A stretch of 64,000 bases of DNA from Xanthomonas sp. 10-10 (GTDB lineage Bacteria; Pseudomonadota; Gammaproteobacteria; Xanthomonadales; Xanthomonadaceae). The notes beneath the pieces were generated by a model, which worked only from the letters and a program-made list of their open reading frames with translations, was not told the DNA's origin and made no database searches. Made by a program: the position numbers and the translations under genes. Of the stretch, positions 53,601 to 61,660 are shown in pieces. Every line of letters starts with the position of its first letter. Within the stretch, counting starts at the first letter, position 1. The DNA lies in contig NZ_CP144460.1 in NCBI RefSeq assembly GCF_040182365.1, positions 62,001 to 126,000 of the forward strand, given 5' to 3'.

Positions 53601-56180
53601 TTCCAGCAGCGGGTCCAGCTGCGCCAGCAGTGCCTCGCTGTCGTCCAGCAGCTGGGTTATCCGTGCATGCGCACGCGGATCGGCCAGCACGTCGGCGTGC
53701 AGTCGACCCAAGGGATGCTCGGCCAGGCCCTGCACGCCAAAGCGTGTTTGCATCTGCGCATGGATGCGTGCGGCCAACGCGCGATGACGCTCCCACACGG
53801 CCAGATCCGGTAGCCGTTCCCAGGCCTGGCCATCCAGCGCGGGCGCGGCCGGTAGCTCAATCAGCTGCCGCACCAGCTGACGTGCGGTGGTGCCGATCGC
53901 CTCCGGTATCCGGCTCATGGCCTGCTCGAAGACATCGATCCGTTGCTGGCTGCCATCGATCAGCTCCACCAGCCGGTCGCGTTGGGCCATCAGCGCCTCG
54001 CGGCCATGCGCCTGGGCGATCCAGCGCGCGTAGCCTTCTCCCAGCTCGGCGATGAAAGCCTTCTTGTCGGTCTGGGAATCGTGGATCAGGCAGCACAGCG
54101 GATCCAGTCCGCTCTGCTTGAGGCGATGGAACACCACATCCAGCGCGGCGCGCTTCTCGCAGACGAACAGCACGCGCTTGCCCTCGCCGGCGTAGTCGGC
54201 GATCAGGTTGGTGATGGTCTGCGATTTACCGGTGCCCGGCGGGCCCTGGATGATGAAGCTGTGCCGGGTACGCGCCAGCGCGACGGCAGCGTTCTGGGTG
54301 GCATCGGCATCCACCACGTTCCATTGCGCGCGCGTCGGCAGCGGCGCGGCGGCTGCGGGGTCGGCAGCGCGTGGCTCGATCGAGAACACCCGGTCGAAGG
54401 CCGGATTGGCGTCGGGGGCGTCGATCAACTGCGCGTAGTCGCGCACCAGCGACATCTTCTTGTAGTTGAAGTTCGCCAGGCTGACCTGGGTCAGATCCAG
54501 GTCCCAGGCGTAGCGATGGCCTTCGGACTCGCCCAGTGCGTAGCCCACGCGGTCGGCGACCTCCTCGACCGGGGCGGCCATGCGTGCGTGACGCGGCCCT
54601 GCCACCGGCGCGGCACCGGCCTCGAACCGCTGTGGCAGCGGGCTGGGCACCACCCGCTGTTCGTACAGCGCGCGGCCCAGCGGGCGGTAGTTGTCGGGCG
54701 CGTAGCTGTAGTCGGGCAGCCCGCCCGTCGTGGCGGCCGTGCGCGCCAGCGAACGCCGGCGCTGAAACTGCTGCAGGCGCTGCAGCGCCTTCTGCCGCAC
54801 CAGACGGATCTGCGGCTTGTCGACCAGGCGCAGTTCCACCGACGGTTCGCTGCGACGGATCTGCGCCAGCAGGTCGGCGTGGATCTCGGCCAACGAGGTC
54901 TTCTGCAGATCCACCTTTTCCGGCAAGCGGATGTCGTAGAGCTGGCGCAACTGGTGGCGCAGGACCGGATTGAACTCGGCCTCGTCGTCTTCGGCCTGCA
55001 GCACATAGCGGTCGCGCACGCCCTTGCGCCTGGTCAGCTCCACCGGCAGCCAGAGCAGGGGCGTCACGATCCGTTCCTCAGGGTCTTCCTTGAGGTTATG
55101 CCAACGCAGGAAGGCCGCCACCAGCCGCAGCGTGCCGAAACCGTACTCGGCGCGGTCGCGGCGCGTGTCCTGGATCAGCTTGTCCAAGGCCACCGGCAGA
55201 TAGGGCTGGTCGTCGAACCGTAGCCAGCGTTGCAGATCGACCGCGCGCCCGCTGACCAGATCGTTGGCGAACGGCCCGCTCCAGGTGCAGATGTGGTCGG
55301 GCTGGATACTCTCCACCTGCAGCATCAACGGCACGCTCGACACGGTCAGGTTGACGCTGCTGGCGGTTGGCTTGAAGTAGAGCAGCCGATTGCGGCGCGA
55401 CAGGTCGAACAAGCGATCGCGTAGATGCGACAGCACCGCCGTACGTCGCGGCACTGCGCCGCTGGCACCGGCCAGCGCACGCTGCACATCCAGTACCTCG
55501 GGCTGGTCGCGCCAGGTGCGCAGACGCGTGGCCAGGCTGGCCACGTCGGTGGCGCGCTCATGCCGGTTGAGCGCGGTCATCTCCACGATCACCGCAGCCA
55601 CCACCGGGTGCAGCCGCTCGGCGATCACGAAGAGATTGCGCCGATGTGCGGCGAAGCTGCGCACGTCATCCACGTCGCCCAGATCCAGCCCGCAGGCCAA
55701 CGCCGCAAGCACCAGGCCCAGCCGGAACACGTCGGTGATTTCGTCGTGATGCCCCAGCTGCAACTCCCAGCTGGCAAACGCCGGCAGGTACACCGGGCGC
55801 TCGATCGGGGCGGCAAGGTCGTCCTGCACCTCCATCAACGCGAGGTCTTCCATGCCGTTCGCGTCGTGCGAGCGCCGCAGCTCGCCGACGATGTTCAGGG
55901 CCGAGGCCGGATGCGGCTGCACCCGGTGGATGGCGCCGATGTCCATCACCGGCGCCTGGCCCTGTGGTTGCGCCAGCTGCAGCCCACCTTCCTGACCCAG
56001 CAAGATGCTGCGTGTGTCCAGTGCGGCGACCTTGCCGTGCGCATGCAGGTCGGCCACCTGCTGGAACAGCGGCAGCACCATCAACACCACATCGTCGGTA
56101 GAAAACGCGGCACCAGCCTGCGCCTGGATCACCGTTGCGAAGCTGCCGCCCGGCACCGCCGGCATGTCCGATGCGCTCAT
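50658..56180 (-). CDS. Multidomain helicase: kinase-like N-terminus, DUF4011, SF1 helicase, nuclease-like, WGR
   Basis: An 1840-residue protein whose ATG overlaps the protease gene stop (ATGA) behind GGAGGTGCAGGC. Residues 1-230 resemble a degenerate protein kinase lobe: DLHAHGKVAALDTRSILLG at the HRD/P-loop-equivalent region lacks the catalytic residues, and DVFRLGLVLAALACG fits the F-helix. DUF4011 begins near residue 255 (LFDLSRRNRLLYFKP). The SF1 helicase carries Walker A GPPGTGKSQT near 646, DEAS near 1275 and NVQGDERDV near 1505. The region near 1650-1700 (FRPGVLRRFGWNVIDVPGRDW) looks like the Vsr/MTES-type endonuclease end. A WGR domain (FWRVARNGTELSVSFGRIG) closes the protein near 1780. 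Related DUF4011-helicase-Vsr proteins (Hhe) act in anti-phage defence; the kinase-like and WGR additions are unusual. Confidence 0.85.
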   Translation of the reverse strand: MSASDMPAVPGGSFATVIQAQAGAAFSTDDVVLMVLPLFQQVADLHAHGKVAALDTRSILLGQEGGLQLAQPQGQAPVMDIGAIHRVQPHPASALNIVGELRRSHDANGMEDLALMEVQDDLAAPIERPVYLPAFASWELQLGHHDEITDVFRLGLVLAALACGLDLGDVDDVRSFAAHRRNLFVIAERLHPVVAAVIVEMTALNRHERATDVASLATRLRTWRDQPEVLDVQRALAGASGAVPRRTAVLSHLRDRLFDLSRRNRLLYFKPTASSVNLTVSSVPLMLQVESIQPDHICTWSGPFANDLVSGRAVDLQRWLRFDDQPYLPVALDKLIQDTRRDRAEYGFGTLRLVAAFLRWHNLKEDPEERIVTPLLWLPVELTRRKGVRDRYVLQAEDDEAEFNPVLRHQLRQLYDIRLPEKVDLQKTSLAEIHADLLAQIRRSEPSVELRLVDKPQIRLVRQKALQRLQQFQRRRSLARTAATTGGLPDYSYAPDNYRPLGRALYEQRVVPSPLPQRFEAGAAPVAGPRHARMAAPVEEVADRVGYALGESEGHRYAWDLDLTQVSLANFNYKKMSLVRDYAQLIDAPDANPAFDRVFSIEPRAADPAAAAPLPTRAQWNVVDADATQNAAVALARTRHSFIIQGPPGTGKSQTITNLIADYAGEGKRVLFVCEKRAALDVVFHRLKQSGLDPLCCLIHDSQTDKKAFIAELGEGYARWIAQAHGREALMAQRDRLVELIDGSQQRIDVFEQAMSRIPEAIGTTARQLVRQLIELPAAPALDGQAWERLPDLAVWERHRALAARIHAQMQTRFGVQGLAEHPLGRLHADVLADPRAHARITQLLDDSEALLAQLDPLLESGSSLLDADMSLAQARAFADQAQWLVTQGLAAHLDLLDDDSPAASDLRTLRAALDQKTAVLNTAQQATAHWRDRLDPADARAALALVEQLEGSVLRWVKPAWWRLRGELVRRYDFGRHAVHPGYTAVLRALVAEQTAAAAVQTEQAAGQARYGVARLQDLIDAVAQLRERLGASAATRTLVAHLRAAIAPLALARADADARGPLERLASRIEEHLELPREASLESISEYLRDLRECLDELADLLPLLRSVHAADAGSAFVMRNVAAAPAGMDAIVAHAAWRRLEADTPALAGFDGAMLARAAATVAQGQARLLALNSQVIQATQHQRFAEHVRQSSLSASQLDQDGKAFKKLYATGRRELEHEFAKSMRHRSIRDLSDDETGMVINDLKPIWLMSPLSVSDTLPLSPDLFDVVIFDEASQIPTEEAVPALSRARQIVVVGDEMQLPPTSFFSSAGDGTDALVVEDDGERIAINLDADSLLNQAARNLPATLLAWHYRSRHEALISFSNAAFYDGRLVTIPDRRIEPADEQPATLRSDRPDAGIAGADAVLARAVSFHRLDDGVYIGRRNAAEARYIALTVRELLRRETGLSMGIVAFSEAQQGEIESALEILAAEDADFALRLDREYVREDDDQFNGLFVKNLENVQGDERDVILLSICYAPGPDGRMLMNFGPINQRGGEKRLNVIFSRARHRMAVVSSIQAEAITNVHNDGAAALQAFLRFAQASAIGDHGRAQHVLGTLNAGAREAFVRPASADAVRSALARALRERGHLVHECVGRSQFRCDLAIVDRSTGDYRLAILLDAPDQAVADTRERYVFRPGVLRRFGWNVIDVPGRDWLRAPDGVLVRIETALAGENIEEDAELDLALDDMLQASLPIAPTDSAALLPTPTQPATSAPSQPPMADALRSLRFEQGSSRKFWRVARNGTELSVSFGRIGTTGQTTLKAFDTVERATREMDKLTAEKLRKGYVEDADPAVP

Positions 56181-57364
56181 GCCTGCACCTCCCAGACCTG
56201 CTTGCGCAGCCTGTCGATCTCGCGCTTGCCCATCCCGGCGTCGCGTTTGAGCTGCGCCAGCAGTTGCGCTTCGCTGTCCAGCACCCGCGCCACCACCATG
56301 GCGCGTTGCAGGGCCAACTCGCGCAGCTCGGAATCGACCAGTGCCAGGTCCAGCATCAGCGCGTTGAAATACCCACGCACGTCGTCGGCGGCCTGCAGGC
56401 TTTCGAACTGGTCGGGCGGCGCGACCGGCTCGTCGGCCACCCAGTCGGCAAACAGCATGCGCACCTGGGTGGCCACCGCGTCGCTGCGCAGCTGCGCACT
56501 CTCCAGGAACCAGTTGACGAACGCGCGCGTCATCGTCTGCAGCTGGATCTGTCGTGGCAGATCCAGCGTGGCCAGACGCAGGACGCCGCGCAGCTTGCGA
56601 TCGGTCCACGCGTCCAGCATCGCATCGTCCTGCCACCACAACTCCAGCGCCCGTGCACGGACGAAGGTCTCTGGATGGGTGGTGCCGGCGCTGATGTCCT
56701 CCAGCGCACCCTCCAGCTCGGTGGCCTGGCGCAGGTACGCCGCCGGGTCCGGATTGCCGATGCCGGTCTGCACCTTGACCAGCGTGCTGATCGCAGGTGC
56801 CAACGCATCGGCTGCGAGCGCCGCACCGCGATCGGCGAACAGTTCGGTATGCAGGCCATAACTCCGTGCGGTTTGCCGGTGGCTATCGCTGGCCCCATGG
56901 GCGCCGAGCGCATCTTGCAGGATGCGCTCGGCGCACAGGAACGCCCCGCCCTCCAGCGACCACAGCAGGTAATGGGCCAGTTCATGACCGAACAGCGCCA
57001 GTTGCTCGTGGGCAGACAGGCGTTCAAGCACCGGACCTTCGAGCACGATATGCACTTCGCCTGGCACATAGACCAGCGCCGCGTTCATCGCCTGACCGCC
57101 GGACTGATACAGCGTGGCGGCTGCACTGATCCCCAGCCGCTGCATGGCCAGCGTCAGCGCCGCATGCACCTCCGGATGCGCTTCGGGTTCGAGCCGATAC
57201 GTGTCGCGCAGCAGATGGGTGCGGACCTGTGCCAGATGCGCATCGCGGACCTGTTGCGACCCGGCCCACGCCCAGACCTCAGGCTCGTGCTGCTTCAGGT
57301 AGTCGACCACGTCACGCTGATACGGCAAGGGCATCAATGCTCTGCTCGTCGTCTCAAGGTCCAT
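56177..57364 (-). CDS. HExxH metalloprotease (M48-like), partner of the DUF4011 helicase
   Basis: A 395-residue protein with the zinc-protease motif GHELAHYLLW (His127 and His131) and a downstream LHTELFADRGA, whose Glu174 is a plausible third ligand, as in M48 peptidases. No transmembrane helix is obvious, unlike HtpX, so a soluble cytoplasmic protease is likely. The ATG is at 57364. Its stop overlaps the helicase start, so the two proteins are made together in a fixed ratio. A protease next to a large helicase/nuclease suggests an activated effector or a maturation step. Confidence 0.8.
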   Translation of the reverse strand: MDLETTSRALMPLPYQRDVVDYLKQHEPEVWAWAGSQQVRDAHLAQVRTHLLRDTYRLEPEAHPEVHAALTLAMQRLGISAAATLYQSGGQAMNAALVYVPGEVHIVLEGPVLERLSAHEQLALFGHELAHYLLWSLEGGAFLCAERILQDALGAHGASDSHRQTARSYGLHTELFADRGAALAADALAPAISTLVKVQTGIGNPDPAAYLRQATELEGALEDISAGTTHPETFVRARALELWWQDDAMLDAWTDRKLRGVLRLATLDLPRQIQLQTMTRAFVNWFLESAQLRSDAVATQVRMLFADWVADEPVAPPDQFESLQAADDVRGYFNALMLDLALVDSELRELALQRAMVVARVLDSEAQLLAQLKRDAGMGKREIDRLRKQVWEVQA

Positions 57365-57793
57365 CCGCCACAGCTCCGTTGGTCATACCTCAAATGTTAC
57401 GGAATCTACCGCAGTGGGGGAGGCTGGGTTGCAACCTCCTCCCAACCATCGTCGATGCAAGCGTGAGCAAACCGCCGCAGCGCCCACGCCAACACCGTTG
57501 CAGACGCCAGACATCCAGGGGCGCGTGTGATTGGCCGAGCCGCCGGTGGCCATGGCGCGACCACGGCATCGACGATGGCGCGCTCATTCGATGCAGTGGC
57601 CCTTTGCCCCCGACGCCGGCCCTCTGCATCGTCTCCCTCTTCAAACGCGCTCGGCACCGCGCGTGCCTGGAGCGAGCGGCGCGCACGGCATTGCGAAGCG
57701 GAACGGCAGGCTTGTCGACCTGGCCGACCGAACGTGCCTGTACAGCGACACGCGGCCCCATGCCGGACATCCGACCCCCTGCCATCCGACCTA

Positions 57794-57822
57794 TTGACGA
57801 CAGCTGTAGTCAGGCCTACGGT
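57794..57822 (+). promoter_or_regulatory. Candidate promoter of the blaI-type gene
   Basis: TTGACG (57794-57799) and TACGGT (57817-57822) are separated by 17 bases. The -35 matches at five of six positions, while the -10 is weak. The first operator-like repeat lies inside this promoter, which fits BlaI-type repression. Confidence 0.4.
57799..57811 (+). promoter_or_regulatory. BlaI-type operator-like site 1
   Basis: GACAGCTGTAGTC is an imperfect palindrome containing the TGTAGTC half-site typical of BlaI/MecI operators. It overlaps the candidate promoter and is repeated 27 bases downstream. Confidence 0.5.
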
Positions 57823-57825
57823 AGC

Positions 57826-57838
57826 GACATCTGTAGTC
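57826..57838 (+). promoter_or_regulatory. BlaI-type operator-like site 2
   Basis: GACATCTGTAGTC differs from site 1 at one base and lies just upstream of the start codon. Two sites suggest autorepression by two dimers. Confidence 0.5.
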
Positions 57839-57850
57839 ATGGGGCACCAC

Positions 57851-58240
57851 ATGAGCGCGAAGACCATCGGGGACCAGGAGCTGGCCCTGCTGCAATACAT
57901 CGAAGAACAGCGCCACGCCAGCGTGGGCGAAGTGGCGGCCGCGTTCGGTGAGCCGCGCGGGCTGGCCCGCTCGACGGTGCTGACCATGATGGAGCGGCTG
58001 CGCGCCAAGGGCTTCCTGCGGCGCAAGCAGGTCGATGGCATGTACCGCTACAGCGCCACCGCCGGGCAGGACGACGTGGTGCGCGGTGCAGTGGGGCAAT
58101 TCGTGGAAAAGACGCTGCAGGGCTCGGTATCGCCGTTCGTGGCGTGGATGTCGCAGCGCGCCGACGAGGTCAGCGATACCGAACTGGCCGAACTCGAAGC
58201 ATTGGTCGCCAAGCTGCAATCGCAGCGCAAGGAGAGCTGA
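57851..58240 (+). CDS. BlaI/MecI/CopY family transcriptional repressor
   Basis: A 129-residue winged-helix repressor. The ATG at 57851 is used; an in-frame ATG 12 bases earlier is the alternative. The winged helix (residues 5-80) reads VGEVAAAFGEPRGLARSTVLTMMERLRAKGFL, and the C-terminal part is the dimerisation and cleavage-prone tail. The M56 sensor protease gene begins four bases after its stop, the classical BlaI-BlaR1 pair. When the sensor is triggered, the repressor is removed and the unit switches on. No beta-lactamase gene is in the window. Confidence 0.93.
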   Translation: MSAKTIGDQELALLQYIEEQRHASVGEVAAAFGEPRGLARSTVLTMMERLRAKGFLRRKQVDGMYRYSATAGQDDVVRGAVGQFVEKTLQGSVSPFVAWMSQRADEVSDTELAELEALVAKLQSQRKES

Positions 58241-58243
58241 GTC

Positions 58244-59854
58244 ATGCAGAGCCTGTTCGAAGTGGTGGTGCAGCGGCTGGCGATGACCAGCCTGCAATCG
58301 GCCGCGCTGGTGGCAGTGGTGTGGCTGTTGTGCAAGGCCATGCCGCGCCTGCCGGCGTCCACGCAATGCTGGCTGTGGTGGATGGTAGGGCTGCAGGCGG
58401 TACTGGGCCTGTTCGTGGCGCCGGTCGAGCTGGCGGTATTGCCGGCTGCCGCGCCGGTGGCGCAGACGGTAGGGGCGACGGTGACGGCCCTGCCGAGTGC
58501 CTCGCCATCGCTGTGGGTCCGCTGGGTGGTGGCGGCCTGGTTGGCCGGTGTGGTGGTGATGCTGGCGCGTAGCGCCGTGGCGTGGCGCATCAGCCGCCGC
58601 CAGGTGCAGGCCACCGAGCCGTGCACCGACCAGGCGCTGCTGGCGGCCCTGCAACTGGCCGCCGATGCGCACGGCCTGCGCCATGCGCCGCCGTTGCGCC
58701 TGAGCGCGCAGATCGATTCGCCGCAACTCATCGGCCTGTGGCGGCCGGTGCTGCTGCTGCCGTCCCGCCGCCTGGCCAGCATCAGCGACGATGAGCTGGA
58801 CATGGCGCTGACCCACGAGCTGGTGCATCTGCGTCGGCAGGATCTGCTGTGGGGACTGTTGCCGGCACTGGCGCAGCACCTGTTCTTCTTCCATCCGCTG
58901 CTGCATCTGGCTGCGCGCGAATACGCCATCGCCCGCGAAGCGGCCTGCGATGCGGCGGTGGTCGCCGGCCACGTGCGCTGCCGTCACGACTATGGCCGCC
59001 TGCTGGTCAGCCTTGGGGTGTCCGCAGCGCCGGTGGCCGGGGTGTCCAGCGCATCGCCGAGTTTTCTGAGCCTCAAGCGCCGCCTGATCATGTTGCAGAA
59101 CACCAATGCCACGCCGGGGTGGGGCGCGCGCGCGCTGGTCGCTGTGGCGGTCCTGGGGGTGGCACCGCTGCGCCTGGTCGCCATGCCCGCGCCGCTGCCG
59201 TCGCCCGCGCTGCAGCCGATCGTGGTCACGGCCAGCGCAGCGCCGGCAATGCCGCACGGCATGCGTCGTGCCGATGGCGCCGAGCAACTGCACGTGCAGG
59301 CAGCGCCCGCCGCACCGGCCATGCCGGCCGCCCCTGCGGCACCGGCAAACGGCGTGCTGGCGGGTGTGCTGGATGCGCCGGACGCGCAAGACAGCTGGCA
59401 GATGGATGCCACCGGCTGGGATGCCGACGCACAGCAACGCGTACGCGACGCCATCGACGAGGCCACCCGCAGCGCGAAGGCTGCCGAGGTGGAAGCGCGC
59501 GCCGCCGCACAGCAGGCCATCGACGCGAGCGACCTGCATGCACAGATGCGGCAGGACGAGCTGCAGGCGGCGCAGGATGCATTGGCGCAGGCACGCGAGC
59601 AACTGGACTCGCTGGGACCAGAGTTGGAGCAGGCCAAGCAGGACGCCCAGCAGCAGGTGCGCGAAGCGGCGCAGCAGATCCGTGAGGTGGCGCTGCAACA
59701 ACGCAACGCGCAGTACGCCTATGTCGCCGCCGCGCGTCAGGCCGCCGAGTTGAGCCGCCATCAGGCCGAAATGGACAAGGAAGCTGCACGCCAGGACCGC
59801 CTCAACGCCGCGCGTGCCCAACCTTCGGCTGCGGGCACGGACGAAGACAACTAG
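58244..59854 (+). CDS. M56 family metalloprotease (BlaR1-like) with long C-terminal coiled-coil region
   Basis: A 536-residue M56 protein. The N-terminal part has hydrophobic segments (about 10-120 and around 200-220), and THELVHLRRQDL carries the HExxH zinc motif near residue 188. The later EAACDAAVVAG fits the third ligand. Instead of the beta-lactamase-like sensor domain of BlaR1, the C-terminal 200 residues are Ala/Gln/Glu-rich and probably helical, preceded by a Pro/Ala-rich linker. The sensed signal is unknown. The last gene of the obvious pair; two secreted-protein genes follow at a distance. Confidence 0.9.
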   Translation: MQSLFEVVVQRLAMTSLQSAALVAVVWLLCKAMPRLPASTQCWLWWMVGLQAVLGLFVAPVELAVLPAAAPVAQTVGATVTALPSASPSLWVRWVVAAWLAGVVVMLARSAVAWRISRRQVQATEPCTDQALLAALQLAADAHGLRHAPPLRLSAQIDSPQLIGLWRPVLLLPSRRLASISDDELDMALTHELVHLRRQDLLWGLLPALAQHLFFFHPLLHLAAREYAIAREAACDAAVVAGHVRCRHDYGRLLVSLGVSAAPVAGVSSASPSFLSLKRRLIMLQNTNATPGWGARALVAVAVLGVAPLRLVAMPAPLPSPALQPIVVTASAAPAMPHGMRRADGAEQLHVQAAPAAPAMPAAPAAPANGVLAGVLDAPDAQDSWQMDATGWDADAQQRVRDAIDEATRSAKAAEVEARAAAQQAIDASDLHAQMRQDELQAAQDALAQAREQLDSLGPELEQAKQDAQQQVREAAQQIREVALQQRNAQYAYVAAARQAAELSRHQAEMDKEAARQDRLNAARAQPSAAGTDEDN

Positions 59855-60337
59855 AGACCTGCATCACCACGGCGCGCATTGCCCTGGCAGTGCGCGCCAG
59901 ATGGATCAACGCGTCGAGCACCACCCAAGCGTGAGGCAAGGCCTGCAGTCATCAGGTGGGCGGCGCCGTGGCTGGCAGGCATGGCGCTGGTGATCGCCGA
60001 TCGCCGATTGTCCTGCGCCCGCGGCGACCGGCGTGTCAGCACCGCGGCCTGTCGCCGGGCCTGACAGCGCCGGCAGCCGCTGGATCGTCCACTGACAGTG
60101 CAGGCGTTGCGTCACCGCTCCACCCGATCGACCGTTCCATCTATCGCGACCACTGCAGTGATCGCGCACACCACCTGGCGCCGTACCCACTCAGGCGGGT
60201 CAGGCCACGCGCCCGCTCATCGACTCAGCACGTGTCGACGCAACCAGCGTCGGCAACGCCGTGGCCGTGTGTTCGCTGTTCCCCATCCGCCTGGCCGCGA
60301 CCGGCCGGCGGCACCCAAGTCCCCAAGGAGATCGCAC
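59855..60337. other. Intergenic, upstream of secreted protein 1
   Basis: A 483-base gap with no supported gene. It contains a 22-bp palindrome at 60145-60166. The gap is large enough for the following gene to have its own promoter. Confidence 0.45.
60145..60166. promoter_or_regulatory. Imperfect 22-bp palindrome
   Basis: The arms CGCGACCACTG and CAGTGATCGCG pair with one mismatch and no spacer. It lies 171 bases upstream of the start codon. It could be an operator; there is no match to the BlaI-type sites. Confidence 0.3.
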
Positions 60338-61360
60338 ATGCATCAGATCACGTTCCCACCACGGCGCTTGCGCAGTGCCTTGCTGCTTGTCCTCGGCGCG
60401 CTCGCTGCGCCCATGCTGATGGCAGCACCAACAGCACCAACAGCACCAACAGCACCAACAGCACCAACAGCAACAACAGCAACAACAGCAACAACAGCAA
60501 CAACAGCAACAACAGGACCATCCAGAACAACATTACCGGCACTGGAAGCCAACGCAGCCGCGATGCCGCTACTGCCCGCGCCGCCCGCGCCGGCGCATCC
60601 CGCTGCGCCACCTGCGCCACGTGCAGCTCCGGCATTTGCGCCCGGTGCTGCGCTGGTCGCTCGTTCGCCGCCATCGGCCTCTGCCACTTCCGTCGCAGCC
60701 CCGGTACCGGCCGCGCCTGCACAGCCCGCGCATCCACCTGCCCGTCCCGCTCCGCCCGCTGCGCCGATCTTTCCAGTAATGCCCGCACCTAGGTCTGCGC
60801 TGTCGACGCCACGCCGAAGGCACCCCGCATCCGGCGCCATATCGACCAAAGCCGCTTGCGACAGCCGCGCGCAGGACGCCCAGGACGATGGCGATGCCTA
60901 TGTGCTGGTGCAGGGCGAGCGCCATCTGATGCACGGCACCACCGACGATCTGCAGACCGCGCGTCGCTACACCAACGCCAATGGCTGGGTGCTGTGGTTC
61001 CGGGCCAACGGCGTGCAATACGTCGTGCGCGATCCGGGCCTGCTGCATCGGCTGCGCACCGGCTATGCACGCAGCCTGCAACTGCGCGCGGCCCAGGACA
61101 GGTTGCAAGCGCGCCAGCAGGCGCTTGCCGCGCAGCTGGCCGCATCCGCAGTCGGTCTGCCCGCGGCATCCGAGGCGACAGCGGCGCAACCGGCACAGGG
61201 CGCTGCCAGCGACACCCTAGAGCAGCAGCGCCTGTTGACGCAAAGGCAGGCCGTGCTGGCCAGCAAGCAGGCCGGCGCCACGCGGCTGGCCACTCGCCAG
61301 GCGCTGAGCATCCTGCGCGAGGCACTTGCCAGCGGCCGGGCGACGCGGGTGACGGGTTGA
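60338..61360 (+). CDS. Secreted Ala/Pro-rich protein of unknown function, paralogue 1
   Basis: A 340-residue protein with a signal peptide (residues 1-30, RSALLLVLGALAAPMLMAA). The ATG at 60338 is preceded by AAGGAG. The next 40 residues are a Thr/Ala/Pro repeat (APT and ATT units), encoded by 9-base repeats. The conserved core near residue 188 onward (AYVLVQGERHLMHGTTDDL, then LWFRANGVQYVVRDP) is shared with the next gene, followed by a Gln/Ala-rich helical end. I do not recognise a named domain. It lies downstream of the BlaI-M56 pair, which may control it. Confidence 0.72.
   Translation: MHQITFPPRRLRSALLLVLGALAAPMLMAAPTAPTAPTAPTAPTATTATTATTATTATTGPSRTTLPALEANAAAMPLLPAPPAPAHPAAPPAPRAAPAFAPGAALVARSPPSASATSVAAPVPAAPAQPAHPPARPAPPAAPIFPVMPAPRSALSTPRRRHPASGAISTKAACDSRAQDAQDDGDAYVLVQGERHLMHGTTDDLQTARRYTNANGWVLWFRANGVQYVVRDPGLLHRLRTGYARSLQLRAAQDRLQARQQALAAQLAASAVGLPAASEATAAQPAQGAASDTLEQQRLLTQRQAVLASKQAGATRLATRQALSILREALASGRATRVTG
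60424..60518 (+). repeat. Tandem 9-bp repeat inside secreted protein 1
   Basis: About five copies of CACCAACAG are followed by about five copies of CAACAACAG. The unit length is a multiple of three, so changes in copy number alter the protein's Thr/Ala region without shifting the frame. Confidence 0.8.
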
Positions 61361-61660
61361 GCGCTGCAGGAGCAAACAGGGATGGACGCAGCTTGCGGCT
61401 ACCGCTGCGTTCTTCGGCGGCGCAACGTGCTGCTGCGGGCAGTGCGCCACGCCTGCAACGCCACGCATGTTTCCAGACAGCACCGGCACAAGGAACGGCA
61501 AGCAACGCTTGTTGGGCACCACGAAACCGCATGCGCGAGAACCCTGCAGTTGCCCCTGCTGCGCAGCATTGCAATCGGTAGCGCTGCACGAGGACGCAGT
61601 GCGTAGCACCTGCGCATCACACGACAGATTTGCCCACCTTATCCACACAAGGACATTCCC
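61361..61660. other. Gap between the two paralogues
   Basis: A 300-base gap with no gene. A hairpin lies near its left end. Confidence 0.5.
61386..61410 (+). terminator. Terminator-like hairpin after secreted protein 1
   Basis: ACGCAGC (61386-61392) and GCTGCGT (61404-61410) form a 7-bp stem around an 11-nt loop, 25 bases after the stop codon. Only a short T-containing stretch follows. Confidence 0.35.

Larger units (their letters stand above)
57365..57850. other. Divergent region between protease and BlaI-type genes
   Basis: A 486-base gap with no supported gene. Apart from the two operator-like repeats and a candidate promoter near its right end, I see nothing clear. Confidence 0.5.

Noticed and set aside
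60424..60518. Short repeats as a CRISPR array
   Set aside because: The 9-base units have no spacers and lie inside a coding frame.
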